The notes beneath the pieces are model-generated. The model ran no database searches, had not been told where the DNA came from, and saw only the letters and a list, made by a program, of their open reading frames with translations. A program made the translations under genes and the position numbers. Below are positions 44,066 to 56,979 of a DNA stretch of 64,000 nucleotides, piece by piece. How positions within the stretch are numbered: position 1 is the stretch's first letter; every line of letters starts with the position of its first letter. This DNA is from Acanthochlamys bracteata. Taxonomy: Eukaryota > Streptophyta > Magnoliopsida > Pandanales > Velloziaceae. The stretch lies in the NCBI GenBank assembly GCA_019914995.1, contig CM034132.1, positions 2,296,501 to 2,360,500 on the forward strand. Reading direction: 5' to 3'.

Positions 44066-47000
44066 TCATGCAAAGTATTAGCAGTTAGGTCGAAGCGACG
44101 CTATATAATACTACAGTAATGCAATACATTACTTGCAAACTTCAAAAGATCATCGAGAGAAGAGATCAAAACTAAAGAAATTCATTTCTTAAAACATAAA
44201 ATTTATCTTTCAACCACGATTCATCAACTCGCTTCATACCTTATTAAATTTAGAAAGCCTTCTCTAACCCAAGACAAAAGGGGGTAAATAACTATAATTC
44301 AGGAAACACAAAGAATGAAACATGTAGAGTCGTTCAACTATAATACTAACTGAACAAAACGCTTCTAATCATTAACCAAACTACCTAAAAAAGAAAAAGT
44401 AAAGAAGAAAAACAGCACGATTCAATCAACCCACTGTGGCATTTCCCTGCAACACCATCCTCATTTTTTAATCCTGACCAACTAAAACATCCTACTCCAT
44501 CTCAAACTCAAAAAAAAAAAAAAAAAAAAAAGAGCAAGTCCCACAGCTAAACAGAGAACAGATAGGAATCAAGCAAATATCAATCACAAACCTGTCTTGA
44601 ATGTCGTGTACCGAGAAAAAGCTGAGAGGAGAAACCTGTAACAACTAATTATAGCCAGGTTAATGATTCCGAAAAACTCTGGCGGCGGAAGAGGAGAAGA
44701 ATCCAATTCAACGAGCCCGGAGCGAGAATGCGGCGAACAGTCCAGGGAAAGAGACGATCGAGAAAGAGAGGAGGCCGTGCGGGCTCGGATAAGGAGCATG
44801 GCGGGGAAAAATATTCCAACATTACAACTTCATTAATAATAATAATAATAATAATAATAAGATAATGGTTATTGTTTCTTTAACATTATTGTTATTTTGA
44901 ATATTTTAAGGCAGTGCCTAAAAGTTCTGGAGTTCTTTTCATTGAAGAGAGCAGCAGGTAAAGAAAGAGGGAAAAAAGCAAGTAGTAGTTGTTTTGGTGT
45001 TTGTCTCATAATTGTCGGAACCGAACTGGGTCGATTCGAAAAGTTGTCTAGATCGACAGCTTCCTGTTGGACACGACGGTTTAACAGTTTGATCTACCGG
45101 ATCGCCAGCACCACTACAGGGTAGAAGAAACAGCGGCTCAAAAGCAGCGGCAGCAGCAGCAAAAAGATTAAGTTGCGGGCGAGAGAATGAAGACGAAGAG
45201 CTAAATGAAGCAACGTAGATATTCCGGTGAACTGCTACTGAGAAATCTCAAACTCACGGATAGATTCATAATCTCATAGATAGATAGAGAAGGAAAAAAA
45301 AAAAGTCAATATCTACTTGATCCATAGCAGCTTCTGCAACAGCGGCTTCGACTGAGGTTACTAAAAGTCATACCGAGGTTCAGCTATTAAGATCCCACTC
45401 ACTAAATTCAACCAGACCATTTGCTTTACCAAATCCACCGCACTATCAGTAGATCGAATCTAACGATTACCAATGGAAGTGCATCCTGCGAAGACCTAAC
45501 TTGTGGAATGAACTAGGGGAGACTTATCACACGTGTGAGGGTTATTTTGGAAATGCTTTATTGGCTAAGGATTATCAAAAGAGAACGGTGTGGTAAAGGT
45601 CGTGTTTCAACCACACCTAATTAAAATTTTGTAAAAATAAAAAATAAAAAAATAAAATTTTTAAAAATTGGATAAAAGTTTAGTTTTATATTTTAATTAT
45701 TTTTAAAGTGGATGAGTGAAGTTTAAGTTTTTGAAGTGAGTTAAAATGAAGTATAATAATTTGGAAGTATAATTTTAAGTTCAGTTTACTTTTGAAATAT
45801 ATGAATAGTTCGAAACTTTAATTCTGACGTGAAAAATTATAATTCTGGATATTTGATACACGCTTAAAAAGCGTAAGCATTTTTTCTAACTAATCTGTTT
45901 TTCTTGAGTGGGGATCATTATAAATTTTTCAATAATTAAAATTTTTTAATTTGATAGAGTTAGTTCTTAATTATACATCAAAACATAAGTATATATATTT
46001 TATTATTTAAAAATTAAAAAAATCTTTAAAAAAATTAAAAAAGTTTTTATATTTTAAGTACTCATAATCAATATTGGCAGAATCAACCCGTTCCTTGATC
46101 CGAAAATCTCTCCGGTGGACGGGCTGTAGTCCGTGGTTTGCCGGCCGGATTAATCGGTTGGACTGCGGATCAATATATTGACATCTATAACTTAGTCTAT
46201 TTAGGTCTATTCGGTAAGACTGTCAAGCTTCGGCAAATTTGATAGACAAGAAAGGAGCTAATAAGCAACTACCGACATGAGAGGCAAGCTTTCTAGCTAG
46301 ATTAGGAGCTTTTAGATTTGAATTTCAACAAGAAAAACTATTTCTTTGCTTGAATTGAAGCAATTCGGAGTAAGAACACTGAATTGAAATTCGGCAGCAA
46401 GCTTTTTGCTCTTTCTTGTCCCTTCTGAATTCGAATAAGAAGCTTTTTTCCAACTATTCCTTTACTGAATTGCTTCTGGAAATTTTGTAGATAGAACCTC
46501 TTTTATTCTTTAATTTGTTCTTTTCTCGTAGAAATTTCCACCATTTCTTCTCTACCTTTCTTTCTTTACCAAAATCTCTCCTTTTTTGAAAACCCTAAAT
46601 CCTCTACTTCATAATGGAAGCAATCACCAGCTCTGTCGCAAAATTGAAACCCAAATCCTACAAAAACATCGTTGATCAGGAAAATAGCACAACAAGATAT
46701 GGAAAGACCGAGCAGAATAAGCTGCAACGACGAAGAAGACAACAAGATAGACATTAGAGTATGTTCTGCAACGGGAAAAAGCACATCTTCGCAATTTAGC
46801 AAGAAACAATAGATGATGACATCGTAGTTATAGCTGCTCTGAACAATTCCAATGAAAGCTGGAGTTTTGTAAGAAAGGTTAGAGATCGAGGGGCTCGATG
46901 GTGAGATGGCTTACATGAGAGCTTACTTCGACCATGCCGTTGCATCGAGACTGTGAATGAGAGTGCTAGAGATCATTGTGAACGAGAGTAGAACGTGAGG

Positions 47001-47580
47001 AGAAACTCATCAGGAAAGAAGGAGAAATCTCAATTAGTGGCTTCGAACACGATCTACAATCTGGTCGGGCGGTTAAATTTTTTAAAATTTTGAATCCTAG
47101 GGTTGACTCGAACAGATAGATCGTCCGTGTCAATTTGAATCAGAGCAGATTTATTGCACAAACAATCTTATTGTAAATTCGGACCGATTTTCAATTTGAA
47201 TCGATAATTCTCGAGTCAATCCGGATGATACGATTAGAACCAGCCAACACTGCTCACAATACAGTCAAATAATATTGAGCTTATTAATATTTATTTAATT
47301 TGTATTTTTTTATAAAACTTTCTATATTATTTAATTTACTAAAAACTAAATTATAGATGTGTATTTATAATTTTATACCTAAAATTTTTTATTATTTTAT
47401 TGAGTAAAAAATATAAGATCATTTTTCAAAAAATATAAATAAATTTATTTTTAAAAGCTTTTTTAATTTTAACACTTCGATATCTTCTACTAGTGTCACG
47501 GAACACGCGTCAACTCGAATCGAACATCTAAACGGGCCAAAACGCCCAGATAATTTCGATTTCTGTCGAGCCCATAATTT
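44066..47580. other. Repeat-rich spacer
   Basis: Contains an A22 run (44510-44531), a (TAA)n run (44834-44861) and G/C-rich tips with CCGAACTGGGTCGATT-type words near 45015-45120 and 46080-46170. A further tip near 47100-47240 is related to the one at 6660-6800. A minus-strand ORF at 44584-44799 looks like a Ser/Arg-rich leader and has no support as a gene. I see no intact gene. Confidence 0.45.
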
Positions 47581-47687
47581 CCCGCTAAAACAAAATCTTG
47601 CCTTGTATTACAGACTCGCTATGTATAGAGAGAATCAATTTCATTTCGTTGAGTTGTGGATTTTGTTCTGCTAGCTGCAGCACAGCA

Positions 47688-48782
47688 ATGGCGCTCCCTT
47701 CAACTTTCCAGGAACGATTGCAGCAGATGGAAGACGATAGAAATCAACGGATTTTTCTTCTCCAAGTAAAAATTCTCCGATCAATTTCCCTCTATGGAAG
47801 ACTTGACTTGGTAACTGAAATTCGATGGAATTTTTGTTGTTGGGAATAGGCGGAGAAGGAGTTGCAGGCGAAGAAAACACAGCTGTTGGCGGAGAAGCTA
47901 TCTAACCTACGCCGAATGGAACAGCGGTGCTTGCTGCTAGAACGGCGGCAATCGGAGATTGCATTCAACATCCTCGCCAACAAGAGCGAAATCGACGAGC
48001 TGGAGACTAGATCCCTCACTATTGCTCAAGAGTTCAGGTAAATGATCAATTTTTTATACTCGGTTTCGCTAGAATTTCTGTTCGCCGATTGGAATTGTAC
48101 TGAAGTTGTGGATGGAATTCTGGATCAGGGAGTTGTGGCTGGAGATCCGTGAGCTGGAAGGGAAAGAAAAGGACAAGGACGAGTTCTATAAGAAGAAGCG
48201 AGCAGAAATGAAGGCTTTCAAGGAGCAAGTGAGTAGATGCGTTCTGGATACCCGCACGGAAGTTGAGAAATTGAAGAATTCAGTTGCAGAGGTAGAGATT
48301 GATCTCTTTCTCTCCATTTTTCTGTTATTGATCACAACTTTTATTCATTTTCATTTTCTTTGATTCACATGATGCTACTAATTCAAACAAGTTGTAGGTT
48401 GATGTTTGCTACGTAGCCTACGGATGATGTGAGCAAATGTTTTTGTTAATGAAGTTCTAAGAAGCTGATTGGACTCTTGCTTCTGCAGCTGAAATCAACC
48501 CTTGTTGATCTCCAGAATAGGGACGGTTATCAAAATAATACGGAAATCGCCGCAGCTGAGCAACAGAAGGCCGAACTTCAAGCTGCAATAGCTGCTCTGG
48601 ATAAGAGCTTGGCTGCAAATTACCTGTTAAAAAGGTTGCTGCACAAGCAAGTTCAGAAAGCATTAACCTCACATGGAACAAGGCAAGGACTGAAGCTTGG
48701 AGAAGAACCTGTCGAAAGCGTAATCACAGACGACAAGAAAACATCCCCAGAGAACTGCTTGGATCGGTTTCGGTTGCTCTAA
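47688..48782 (+). CDS. Coiled-coil protein of unknown function
   Basis: Four coding exons are read: 47688-47765, 47850-48037, 48129-48291 and 48489-48782. They give 240 aa with all phases consistent. The protein is almost entirely heptad-patterned and rich in Glu, Lys, Gln, Leu and Arg (MALPSTFQERLQQMEDDRNQ, AEKELQAKKTQLL, LEIRELEGKEKDKDEFYKKK, LKSTLVDLQNRDGYQNNTE). A conserved-looking patch EIAAAEQQKAELQAAIAAL leads into a short charged tail. There is no signal peptide, membrane segment or enzymatic motif. I do not recognise the gene. The length and all-helical make-up suggest a structural or complex-bridging protein, possibly cytoskeletal or chromosomal, but that is inference. A short intergenic gap separates it tail-to-tail from the dihydroneopterin aldolase gene. 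Confidence 0.8.
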
Positions 48783-49183
48783 TTGTCTTATGTAGTGTAA
48801 ATGTATACCTGTGAATATCCATTTTAATTACTACTTTTGGTCTCATATTCAAAGCAACATATGTATCAATGACATCTCTTGCATTCATTAGACATACAGA
48901 GCTTTATCAATCGAGTTTCAGCAGCATGTTGACATCTCAGAATCAGTCTTTGCATATTTTTTGAACAAAATAGTCCATAAGCCTTCTCTATTCTGATATG
49001 ATCGCAATGATACAAACACAACAAGCAAGCTCTAGCCTCTGTATCATACATTTTAAAAAACACCTTCAAGATACCCTTGCTAATCAAAAGGGTTTGCTCC
49101 AGAAGAATGTTAGGAGATTGTAACCTCAGCATCTAAGGGAGCTTACTGCTATGGCTAATAGAAACAGAAAGTGTATGTTGCGC

Positions 49184-50522
49184 TCAACTGCTGCCTGTAG
49201 TCTTGGCCTGTTTATTGAACCTTAGTATCTCAACCCCCAAATAATCAACAATTCCCGGGACTGAAACATTTGGTTTTCCAACTTTCACATGCACAGCTGA
49301 TATCTGAGGATACTTGCTAAGAATTTTGCATGCTATTAGATGTGCCACAGACTCAATGAGATTTTGAGATGGACCCTCCACTACTTCTTTTGCAATCCTG
49401 CATCAGATAAGAATAAGTTCGAGGATTGATTGCTCTTATTCAGTAAAGAAATAGAGGGTATGCATTGCAGTGATGCGATTTAAAATTGCTGTACAACAAA
49501 AAGGGAACTGTATAGCACAGAACATGCTAGTACACATTAACAATGCCCAGAGAAATCCTTCCGTTCTTACCAAGCAAGAACATATCCACGCAAATAGTCA
49601 TGTCATGCTAATCATTCGATAACTATAAAATTCCACAACTCTGTCATAAAGAAATCAATCAGCCAATCAGAAGCAAGCTTAGCCAACTAGATGATGCATT
49701 GGTGTTCAAGCCCACCACTCCAAAATCTGGAGGGTAACATCTACCCAAAAGACCAATCTATAATTGCTAACAAAGACTCCGTGATTCCTATGGAGGACAT
49801 ATCCCCTCATGTTGATGTTAAACAAAGATCTTAGTCACTGTTACTATGTGTTGATGCAAATAATTTTTAAACTTGCAAGTAATTTATTTACTATATTACA
49901 CCTCCATGCCTTCTCAATATCCAACTGCTTTTGGGTTGGCCAAACAGAATATAAATATCAATGTTATTGTATGTCCTCATCACATTTGGTTGTAATAGAC
50001 TCATAATTCTTTATTTCCCTTTTGTGTGCACAAATGTCATAAAAAAAGCTTGGTTAGATTGTTTGAGTGAGTCTTTCTGAATGCAAATCTAGTTTAGTTC
50101 ATGTAGCTTGCATGTGAATGCAATTGCTAGCATTGAGTCACAGGCGATGGATATGGTTCCAAACCCTATCACCCAACAGATGTAATCTCCAATCTATTTG
50201 ACACAAACCACCACCCAAACCTATCAATGCAAGCCAAATTTCTCTCCAGAACACAAAACCAGTCATTCAGTAAAGCAAGATTCTGTCTAAAGATAACTGA
50301 CATGGCAATCTGATGGATTTGCAACCTGTAAATATCGGTATAGCTAACAGTGTTAGATAAGTTATCTGTACTTCCAGCTTCATGCAGATCTAACCATGCA
50401 TCTGCATCTACTAGAAACTTCTGACCCATTTTTTTCTCTTCTGAATGTACACCATGGAAGCCATGAAAGAGCAGGCCCCTCAGTATAAGTTTGTCCCCCT
50501 TAGGTAAAGTTGTCTCTCCCAT
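49184..50522 (-). CDS. FOLB: Dihydroneopterin aldolase (folate biosynthesis)
   Basis: Two coding exons on the minus strand, 50522-50326 and 49397-49184, give 136 aa. The enzyme cleaves 7,8-dihydroneopterin to 6-hydroxymethyl-dihydropterin and glycolaldehyde in the cytosolic pterin branch of folate synthesis. Family marks are all present: LILRGLLFHGFHGVHSEEKK, GQKFLVDADAWLDL, SDTVSYTDIYR-like NTVSYTDIYR, the helix IESVAHLIACKIL, and the catalytic Lys in VHVKVGKPNVSVPG. Length is normal for plant FolB. An in-frame ATG at 50546 would add eight residues (MFVLRDNS) and is less likely. The intron is 928 bp. The 5' leader probably begins near 51.4 kb with an intron in the leader; 50523-51450 has no other gene. 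Confidence 0.93.
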
Positions 50523-51454
50523 TGAATTATCTCGAAGAACAAACAAAAACAGAGAAAGTCAGCTGTATCACAAATATGCCACAAATAAAAAATCCAAAAT
50601 CCTTTTATACTACGAAAACCGATTCCATGAAGGAAATGCTATAGTCAAAATGATAGCACGAAATTAAACCTGAAGTGAGAAACATCACATGCAAGATGAT
50701 GAACAAGCGATTGTACAGGCTTAATCGAAAACTGTTTGCATTCTTAACAGGCTACGCTACAATGAATCGAAACACAACCTGGGTTATATAGGATCAGCCA
50801 AAAGTTTGTCAATTGTAGGAAATAAGATCCAAAAAATTGAGTATTTGTGTTATGAAGCAAGAATTACAGGATACATGCAAAATCTATGACTTCTCTCCAA
50901 CCTGCTCATATGAAACATCTACGTCAACAATTATTTGTAATCCATACTCTTATCATGCAATAAGCATTGGATAATCAACTACGAAATCTATTTCTACAGT
51001 TTCAGAGACACCAATCTAACATTTATTCATGAACAAATTTGTCCAAGAAAAGCATCACTGCAACGTTTACAAATCAAACCTGATCAAAGAAAATCAAGAG
51101 AGAATCACGAAATATAAGCTACACATCTTCTACCTATAAAGAAAACAACTTCACAAAAATTCTTTAGAAATACATATAACTCCCATTTGAACATAATATC
51201 AGATACATGGCGTGCAAACTAAGACTCTGTCACAGAACAGAATCAACACTCTCAAAACGATACGCAGCAGTCATCTTAGAAGCGAATTACATTAGAGAAA
51301 AACGTGGTATGAAGCTAGATGGGAAGAAGAAGAAGAGTACTGAATTATAGCGGTGGATCGAATTCCACGAACACCACCACCGGTTTGGGCTAAAGATGGA
51401 GATTTGAGTGCAGAGCCACACCACAGAACAAACTGAAACACTACGCATGCATTA

Positions 51455-51646
51455 GGGCGTTTGGAAAAGCGTTTCCTAAAAGTTTTATTTATATTTTTAA
51501 AATATATTTTTATAAATATTTAAAAATTTAAAAAAATTTTACTTAGTAAAAACTTTTTTATTTATTTCTAATCAAAACAATAAAATTTGTTACTAATAAA
51601 ACAAAAATATTCTTATTTTAAAAAAAGTTTCATTTAAAAAATACTC
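51455..51646. mobile_element. MITE with TTA target duplication
   Basis: GGGCGTTTGGAAAAGCG begins right after TTA (51452-51454), and the AT-rich body ends before TTA (51647-51649). The right TIR is diverged. Confidence 0.5.
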
Positions 51647-51966
51647 TTAAATTAGAATAGGGTTGTTATAAAATAGATGTGATAAAAAAATTGATGAAAA
51701 TTTCAAAAATATTTTTAAATTATATAAGTAATAATTAGATTTTATAAAATGTTTGCACTTTTAAAATTTATAGAAATTATAATATTATAGAAATTGTTAA
51801 TTATAGATATTAAATAAGAAACTAAAATCGATGCCAAACGGGTACTGTTATGAAAAAGGATTATGAGTTAGGGTTATAAAATTTCTTAAATAAAAATAAA
51901 AAATAAAACAGTAACTGAAATAGAGAGGCAAAAGACTTCTCTTTCAAATTTTATAAAGTAACACTC

Positions 51967-52169
51967 GGTGCGCGTTTGAAAGTGTTGTAAAAAGAAAAAA
52001 GTATTTTGTATTTCAAAAAATAAGTTTTTATTTTGTATTTTAAAAAATTAATAAAAATAATAAATTTTATAATGTACATTCTTTTGTATTTTAAATTTTT
52101 TGAATAAATTTTATAAAATATTAAAATTTAAAAAATTAAAAAAAATTGGATGTAACGCCAAACGCATCC
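51967..52169. mobile_element. MITE with GGTGCGCGTTTG / CCAAACGCATCC ends
   Basis: Terminal inverted repeats of about 12 bp flank an AT-rich 203-bp body. It belongs to the same family as 38200-38456. Confidence 0.6.
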
Positions 52170-53327
52170 GTCCTTTATTTAATACATTACGCTTGAAAAC
52201 GGACGTACTAAAAAAACGGAGTATTTAGATAAATAAGTTTTTTAGTTAAAGATATTTTAAAAGTTTTTTATATGATAAAAGAATTTGATGTTTTAATTTT
52301 ACAAAAGTTGTATATATAAAATGTATATGAGATATACTTCCTTTATATTTAAATTTTTAGTTTTTAAATCTTATATAAAATTATTAAAATATTTTTTAAT
52401 AAAATACTTAATAATGAAATTAAAACATCTCAGGATTAAGAAAACACTGGCCTGTGTTCGGCTTTCTGCCTGAGAACAAAAGAAAAGAAGACACTCAACG
52501 AGAGTTGCGAGTGCATAAAAGACGCATATCAATTCTCTTTCTAATTATCTTTTTCTTAAATTTGAAAAAATTATATAAGTTTATTTTTAAAAAAATTTGT
52601 TATTTTAAATAAGTTACTTTTTACTGTAAGACTTTTGTTGATCAGAAAAGTCAGAACGCCAAAAAATCTCTAAGAAAAATGGGAGAAAATAAAATGTTGG
52701 TTTGTCGTTATCCAGACCACTCACCACGTCGCTGGAAGACACTGACTTACCAATGCCACGAACACACTCATCCTACCAAATCTTCATCTTCACCGTCCAC
52801 GTAGGTCCATATGACTTACATCTCCTCAGTTTCACGACTAAGAAATGTCTCTACTTTCTAAATTCCTTAATTTATCTAATCTATTCAACTGCCCTCTTCT
52901 AGAAACCTTCACCAGGTCTAACCCAACCTGTCTTCTCCTACTTTATTCTTACGTCATTCTTCTTTTCGCATATTTATAAATACGATCCAGGTACATTTTC
53001 TTTTGTATATGTCGATTCCTAATCTTATTACAATATTAAGTAAGGGATCAATAATAGTATATGATTTATTAGGAGGATTATCTTGTAAATTAATCTAAGC
53101 TTATTATTTCTTTGCTTAGCACCGGCGAACAACAGCACGCGGTTTGGCTACGTTTTTTCTCAGTACCAGGAAGCTTCCTTCTTTCTTTCGATTTTTTTTT
53201 TCTTCATATTTATTTCTACCACTCCTCACCAAAATCTAGAAACCAAAAAGATTCATCAAAACCTTTGTAATACCGAAGCAAGAATCAATCTTTTGATTTT
53301 CAAGAACCACAAAGAAAGAAAGAAATC
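52170..53327 (+). promoter_or_regulatory. Promoter and leader of the DCD/NRP gene
   Basis: AT-rich upstream DNA with a likely TATA box TTATAAATA at 52974-52982 and an ACGTCA (TGACGT) bZIP-type site at 52951-52956. The leader is rich in AAG just before the start. No other gene is seen. Confidence 0.45.
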
Positions 53328-55530
53328 ATGGAAGCAGAGAGAGAGTTCAGGCAGTTCAGCGACCAGTTGCGTCTCCAAACAGCGAATAATTTTTCGAATC
53401 TTTCGTTGGGAGATAGTATTTGGTCTGATCCATTACTATCGAGTACGAAGAATTTAGGAGTTAATGGAAGGAATAACGATGATTGGAAGCTTGGATTTGC
53501 TAGTGGAAGTGGTCAAAAACTTGCCTTTGCTAACAACACCAAGCTTGATCGGTACAACAGCAACGATAACAACAGCAGCAGTGTTGTTGGTGCGAAATCT
53601 GGGAGTTATTTTAATGGGTTCAATAGCAACAACAACTACAACAACGCGGAGGTCAAGAATTATTTCGATAGGTCGATCGGAAAGACGGCGTCTTTGAACG
53701 GAGAGAAGAAGAAGAATAGTAATAACAGTGTTTTTGGTAAAGGGAACAAGAAGAACAACAGTAACAACAGGGATAACAGTAATGGTAACGGAGCGACCGG
53801 GGCGGCGTTGGATAAAAGATTCAAGACCTTGCCGCCGGAGGAGTCGCTGCCGAGGAACGAGGCGATCGGTGGTTATATTTTTGTCTGCAACAATGATACT
53901 ATGGAGGAGAACCTCAGGAGACAGCTTTTTGGTACTTTCTTGCTTTCCTTTTTGTTTTTGTTTAGGATTTCTTATGGTTGTGTGATTCTGATTTTATTGA
54001 GCTAAAATCTTGAAAGTTAGGCTTTTGTTTTTTGGTTAGATCATTTGCTTAGTCAGTGGTGACAATAGATGATAGTTAATATTGGAAATTCAAAACTAGG
54101 AAATCTTTGATTTTGCAACTAGAAAATATCAACATGTCTGTGTACAGAATAAGTCTAATCCGCTGAAGATAACTGCCTTATACTAGATTACCAGTTGCCG
54201 TCTGTCTTAGATTAAACCATAGATTACAAAGAAATCTGTCTAGCTCTTGGTTAGATGCTTTATGTTGTTGTGTGGAGACATCTTCAGTGCTGGAAGATCC
54301 TAGCCTAGAAAATAGTATTGCGGTATGTGATAATTGGAAGGAAGCTTAAATATACTACATGCATATTTCACATGTTAACTCTCAGAATACAGGGTTAGCG
54401 AAGGGATCTCTGTTATTTACTAATGCTTTAATTGGGAGATTTTCATGGTTTTTCTCACTGATGGTTTTTCAGGTCTTCCCCAAAGGTATAGAGACTCAGT
54501 TCGAGCAATTACTCCAGGGTTGCCGCTCTTCCTCTACAACTACTCCAACCACCAACTCCATGGAGTTTTTGAGGTTTTACTCTAGATTTATGTACTTCGT
54601 CGAATTTACTTGCTCATATATGTGAAACCGTTCATGTTTTTATGATCCTTCTAATTTTGAAAATGCTATGTGGTTTCTGCAGGCTGCCAGTTTTGGAGGC
54701 ACCAATATAGACCCAACTGCTTGGGAAGATAAAAAGAAGCCTGGAGAATCTCGCTTTCCTGCTCAGGTATTTGGAAGCTCAGCAAAATATGGTTTTATGT
54801 GTCGAATTATATGATTCAACTTTTTGTGCCATTTGTCATAAGGAATATGTGCTATCAGAATGTTTTAAAGCTAGTTGTTTCTCCTTCTTGGACAAAGCTC
54901 TTTCCTGATATAACATGCTAGAGTGAGCTGATAGAAAGGTCTTTGATAGGCTGCTCAATTAGTGAAGTAGAACTTGAGAGTTTCACATTTGTCCATCTTA
55001 AGCTTATGAATCGGTCATGGATCATGTCTCCTAAAAGAGTATCAGATATGTATCTTAAAGGCAAGAGAAATCTGATCAGTCGAACAGACATTTGCAACTT
55101 CCAAAGAATTTTAATCTTCCTTCTGTTCTCTCTCAAACATGATGGTCTGCCATCCTGATGAGGTTGCTCTAGTGGAAGTCATGTTTTGAAATCTGTGATC
55201 TTTTGGGTAGCATGTCCTTTTAATTGTTTTTCATTAAAGATTCATGTGACGTACTTGTTTTTCTTGTTGTTTATCTTCTGTTGTCAACAGGTTAAAGTGA
55301 TTACAAGAAAGAACTGTGAACCTCTCGAAGAAGATGCCTTCCGTCCAATCCTGCACCACTATGATGGACCCAAGTTCCGCCTGGAGCTCAGTGTTCCTGA
55401 GGTGAGCTTAAGTTGATATCTTTCAAGCATTACTTCATTATAGAACTTTCCGGAAAGAATGCTAACTTGTGATTGTATGCTATTCCAGGTACTTGATGTC
55501 CTTGATAAGTTTGCTGAACAAAATCCTTGA
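53328..55530 (+). CDS. NRP: N-rich protein with DCD domain (NRP)
   Basis: Five coding exons: 53328-53931, 54473-54573, 54683-54766, 55291-55401 and 55489-55530. They give 313 aa. Residues about 45-155 are dominated by Asn, Ser, Gly and Lys. The DCD (development and cell death) domain runs from about 178 to the end: GGYIFVCNNDTMEENLRRQL, FGLPQRYRDSV, LFLYNYSNHQLHGVFEAASF, GGTNIDPTAWEDKKKPGESR, FPAQVKV and FRPILHHYDGPKFRLELSVP. This is the subgroup of soybean NRP-A/NRP-B and Arabidopsis NRP1. Those proteins respond to ER and osmotic stress and promote cell death; function here is by family. The exon 1 ORF reads on past its donor, which explains a longer apparent frame. Domain and length are normal. 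Confidence 0.94.
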
Positions 55531-56979
55531 ATCCGCCTCAAAGCAAGAAAAAAATTCTTGGGTGGTACTCAAAACACCAGCTAGTTTTCAACACTCTGAA
55601 ATTAGTTTTGGTATTTGTTTGGGGCTTATTATACCGGCGTACTAGGTTTCGTCAAAAGATGAGAAATTAGCCTCCTCATAGTGACGAGGCTGGTCTTGCT
55701 GTAAGGTTTTTTTGTATATAGATATTGACACACCAAAGCCTGTCTGCCATAAATGTTGTAAACTACAGCAATACAATTAGTACTTGCTTGTCAAGTTAAA
55801 TTATATGAACATAAGAATAAATGGTGAATGATATGGAGCTTTTGCTAAATCTTGCTGTGGTTGTTTTAGTTTGTGATTTCGATTGATTGCCGTCTTATGC
55901 CCAGCATGCAAGCGCCTGTATGTGTCGAGTTTATGCATAGTTGCAGGTTACCTGGTTAGAATTTGCTACAGAAATGGTGCAGTCAAGAGTATCACAGTGA
56001 ACTTGAAAGAGATGGAGATAGGAATAATCAGCAGCAGTCCAGAAGTCTTACTTGAAAGCGAGGTGGATGGTAAGGGTAATTCGGTTTCTGCTACCTCTGA
56101 GTCCTACCAGTTGGCAGCTCCTTTCAGTTTTGTTCTCTTGTCGCTATAGCGAGTAGTTTCTGGCGAAACCATTTGTAGTTGTTGTGGAATTGATGATTGT
56201 TGTTCTGCCTGGATACGCTAAGGTTGGGATTGATGCTGTTGTTGTTGTACCTGCTTCAGAAAAGTAGTTGAAATCTTGTGAAGTCTTTTAGAAAAAAAAA
56301 AAAGAACAAATAATAGAACGGGGTTGTTTACCAGATCAACACACCTGTTCCTCGCTGCGTTGCTCACTTGTTTGAATTCTCTTCCATGCGAAAAGATTCT
56401 CTATCATATTCATGCTCAAAGAACAGCAAATATTAGAAATATATTACCGTGAAATTGAACTTGTTCAATGTTTTATTAAAGTGCATTAGTTATAGCTTAC
56501 CGCAAAAAACAAAACAGAAAGACACTTCTGAGGATACAAGTGCTTATATCATTCTCATCGATCTTAGGAGACTCAATTTTCTGAAACAAAATACCATATT
56601 CAATGAATCACTCGTGAAAACATTCTCAGATATAGGGTTAACAAATTCATCTCCCTAACATATATTCACTTGGTTGTACCCATAAGTCATAAACATCGAG
56701 CCCATTTTAAAGAAAGAAGAGAGAGACAGAGCCAGATCCCCTTTAGGAAAAAAGATGGACTTATAAGCAAAGCTGAAACAATGACTTTTTCTCCAGCTCG
56801 CACAAACGTGTGGAAGGTTTCAAAAGAACCACATTTCATTTCTCTTGGTCAAGAATCTGCTAACCACCTACTCAATGCGAAGTATCCATCAGATTGAGAA
56901 AGCATATATATTGGCCTCATTTTCGGTAAATCACATATGAAAATCAGATGATGAGTAATTCCCATCTCAAATGGGAGCA
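55531..56979. other. Spacer between NRP and starch synthase I
   Basis: Convergent 3' UTRs plus spacer. A plus-strand ORF at 55883-56149 ends in a hydrophobic tail (SYQLAAPFSFVLLSL) that looks like a GPI-anchor signal, but its body matches no family I know. It may be a worn fragment of a GPI-anchored protein gene. No supported gene is seen. Confidence 0.4.

Noticed and set aside
44584-44799. 71-codon minus-strand ORF resembling an organelle targeting peptide.
   Set aside because: No following exons could be found in frame; probably a leader region or chance.
55883-56149. 88-codon plus-strand ORF with a GPI-signal-like hydrophobic end.
   Set aside because: No signal peptide, no recognised domain, and it lies just after the NRP 3' end. 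Not enough to call a gene.
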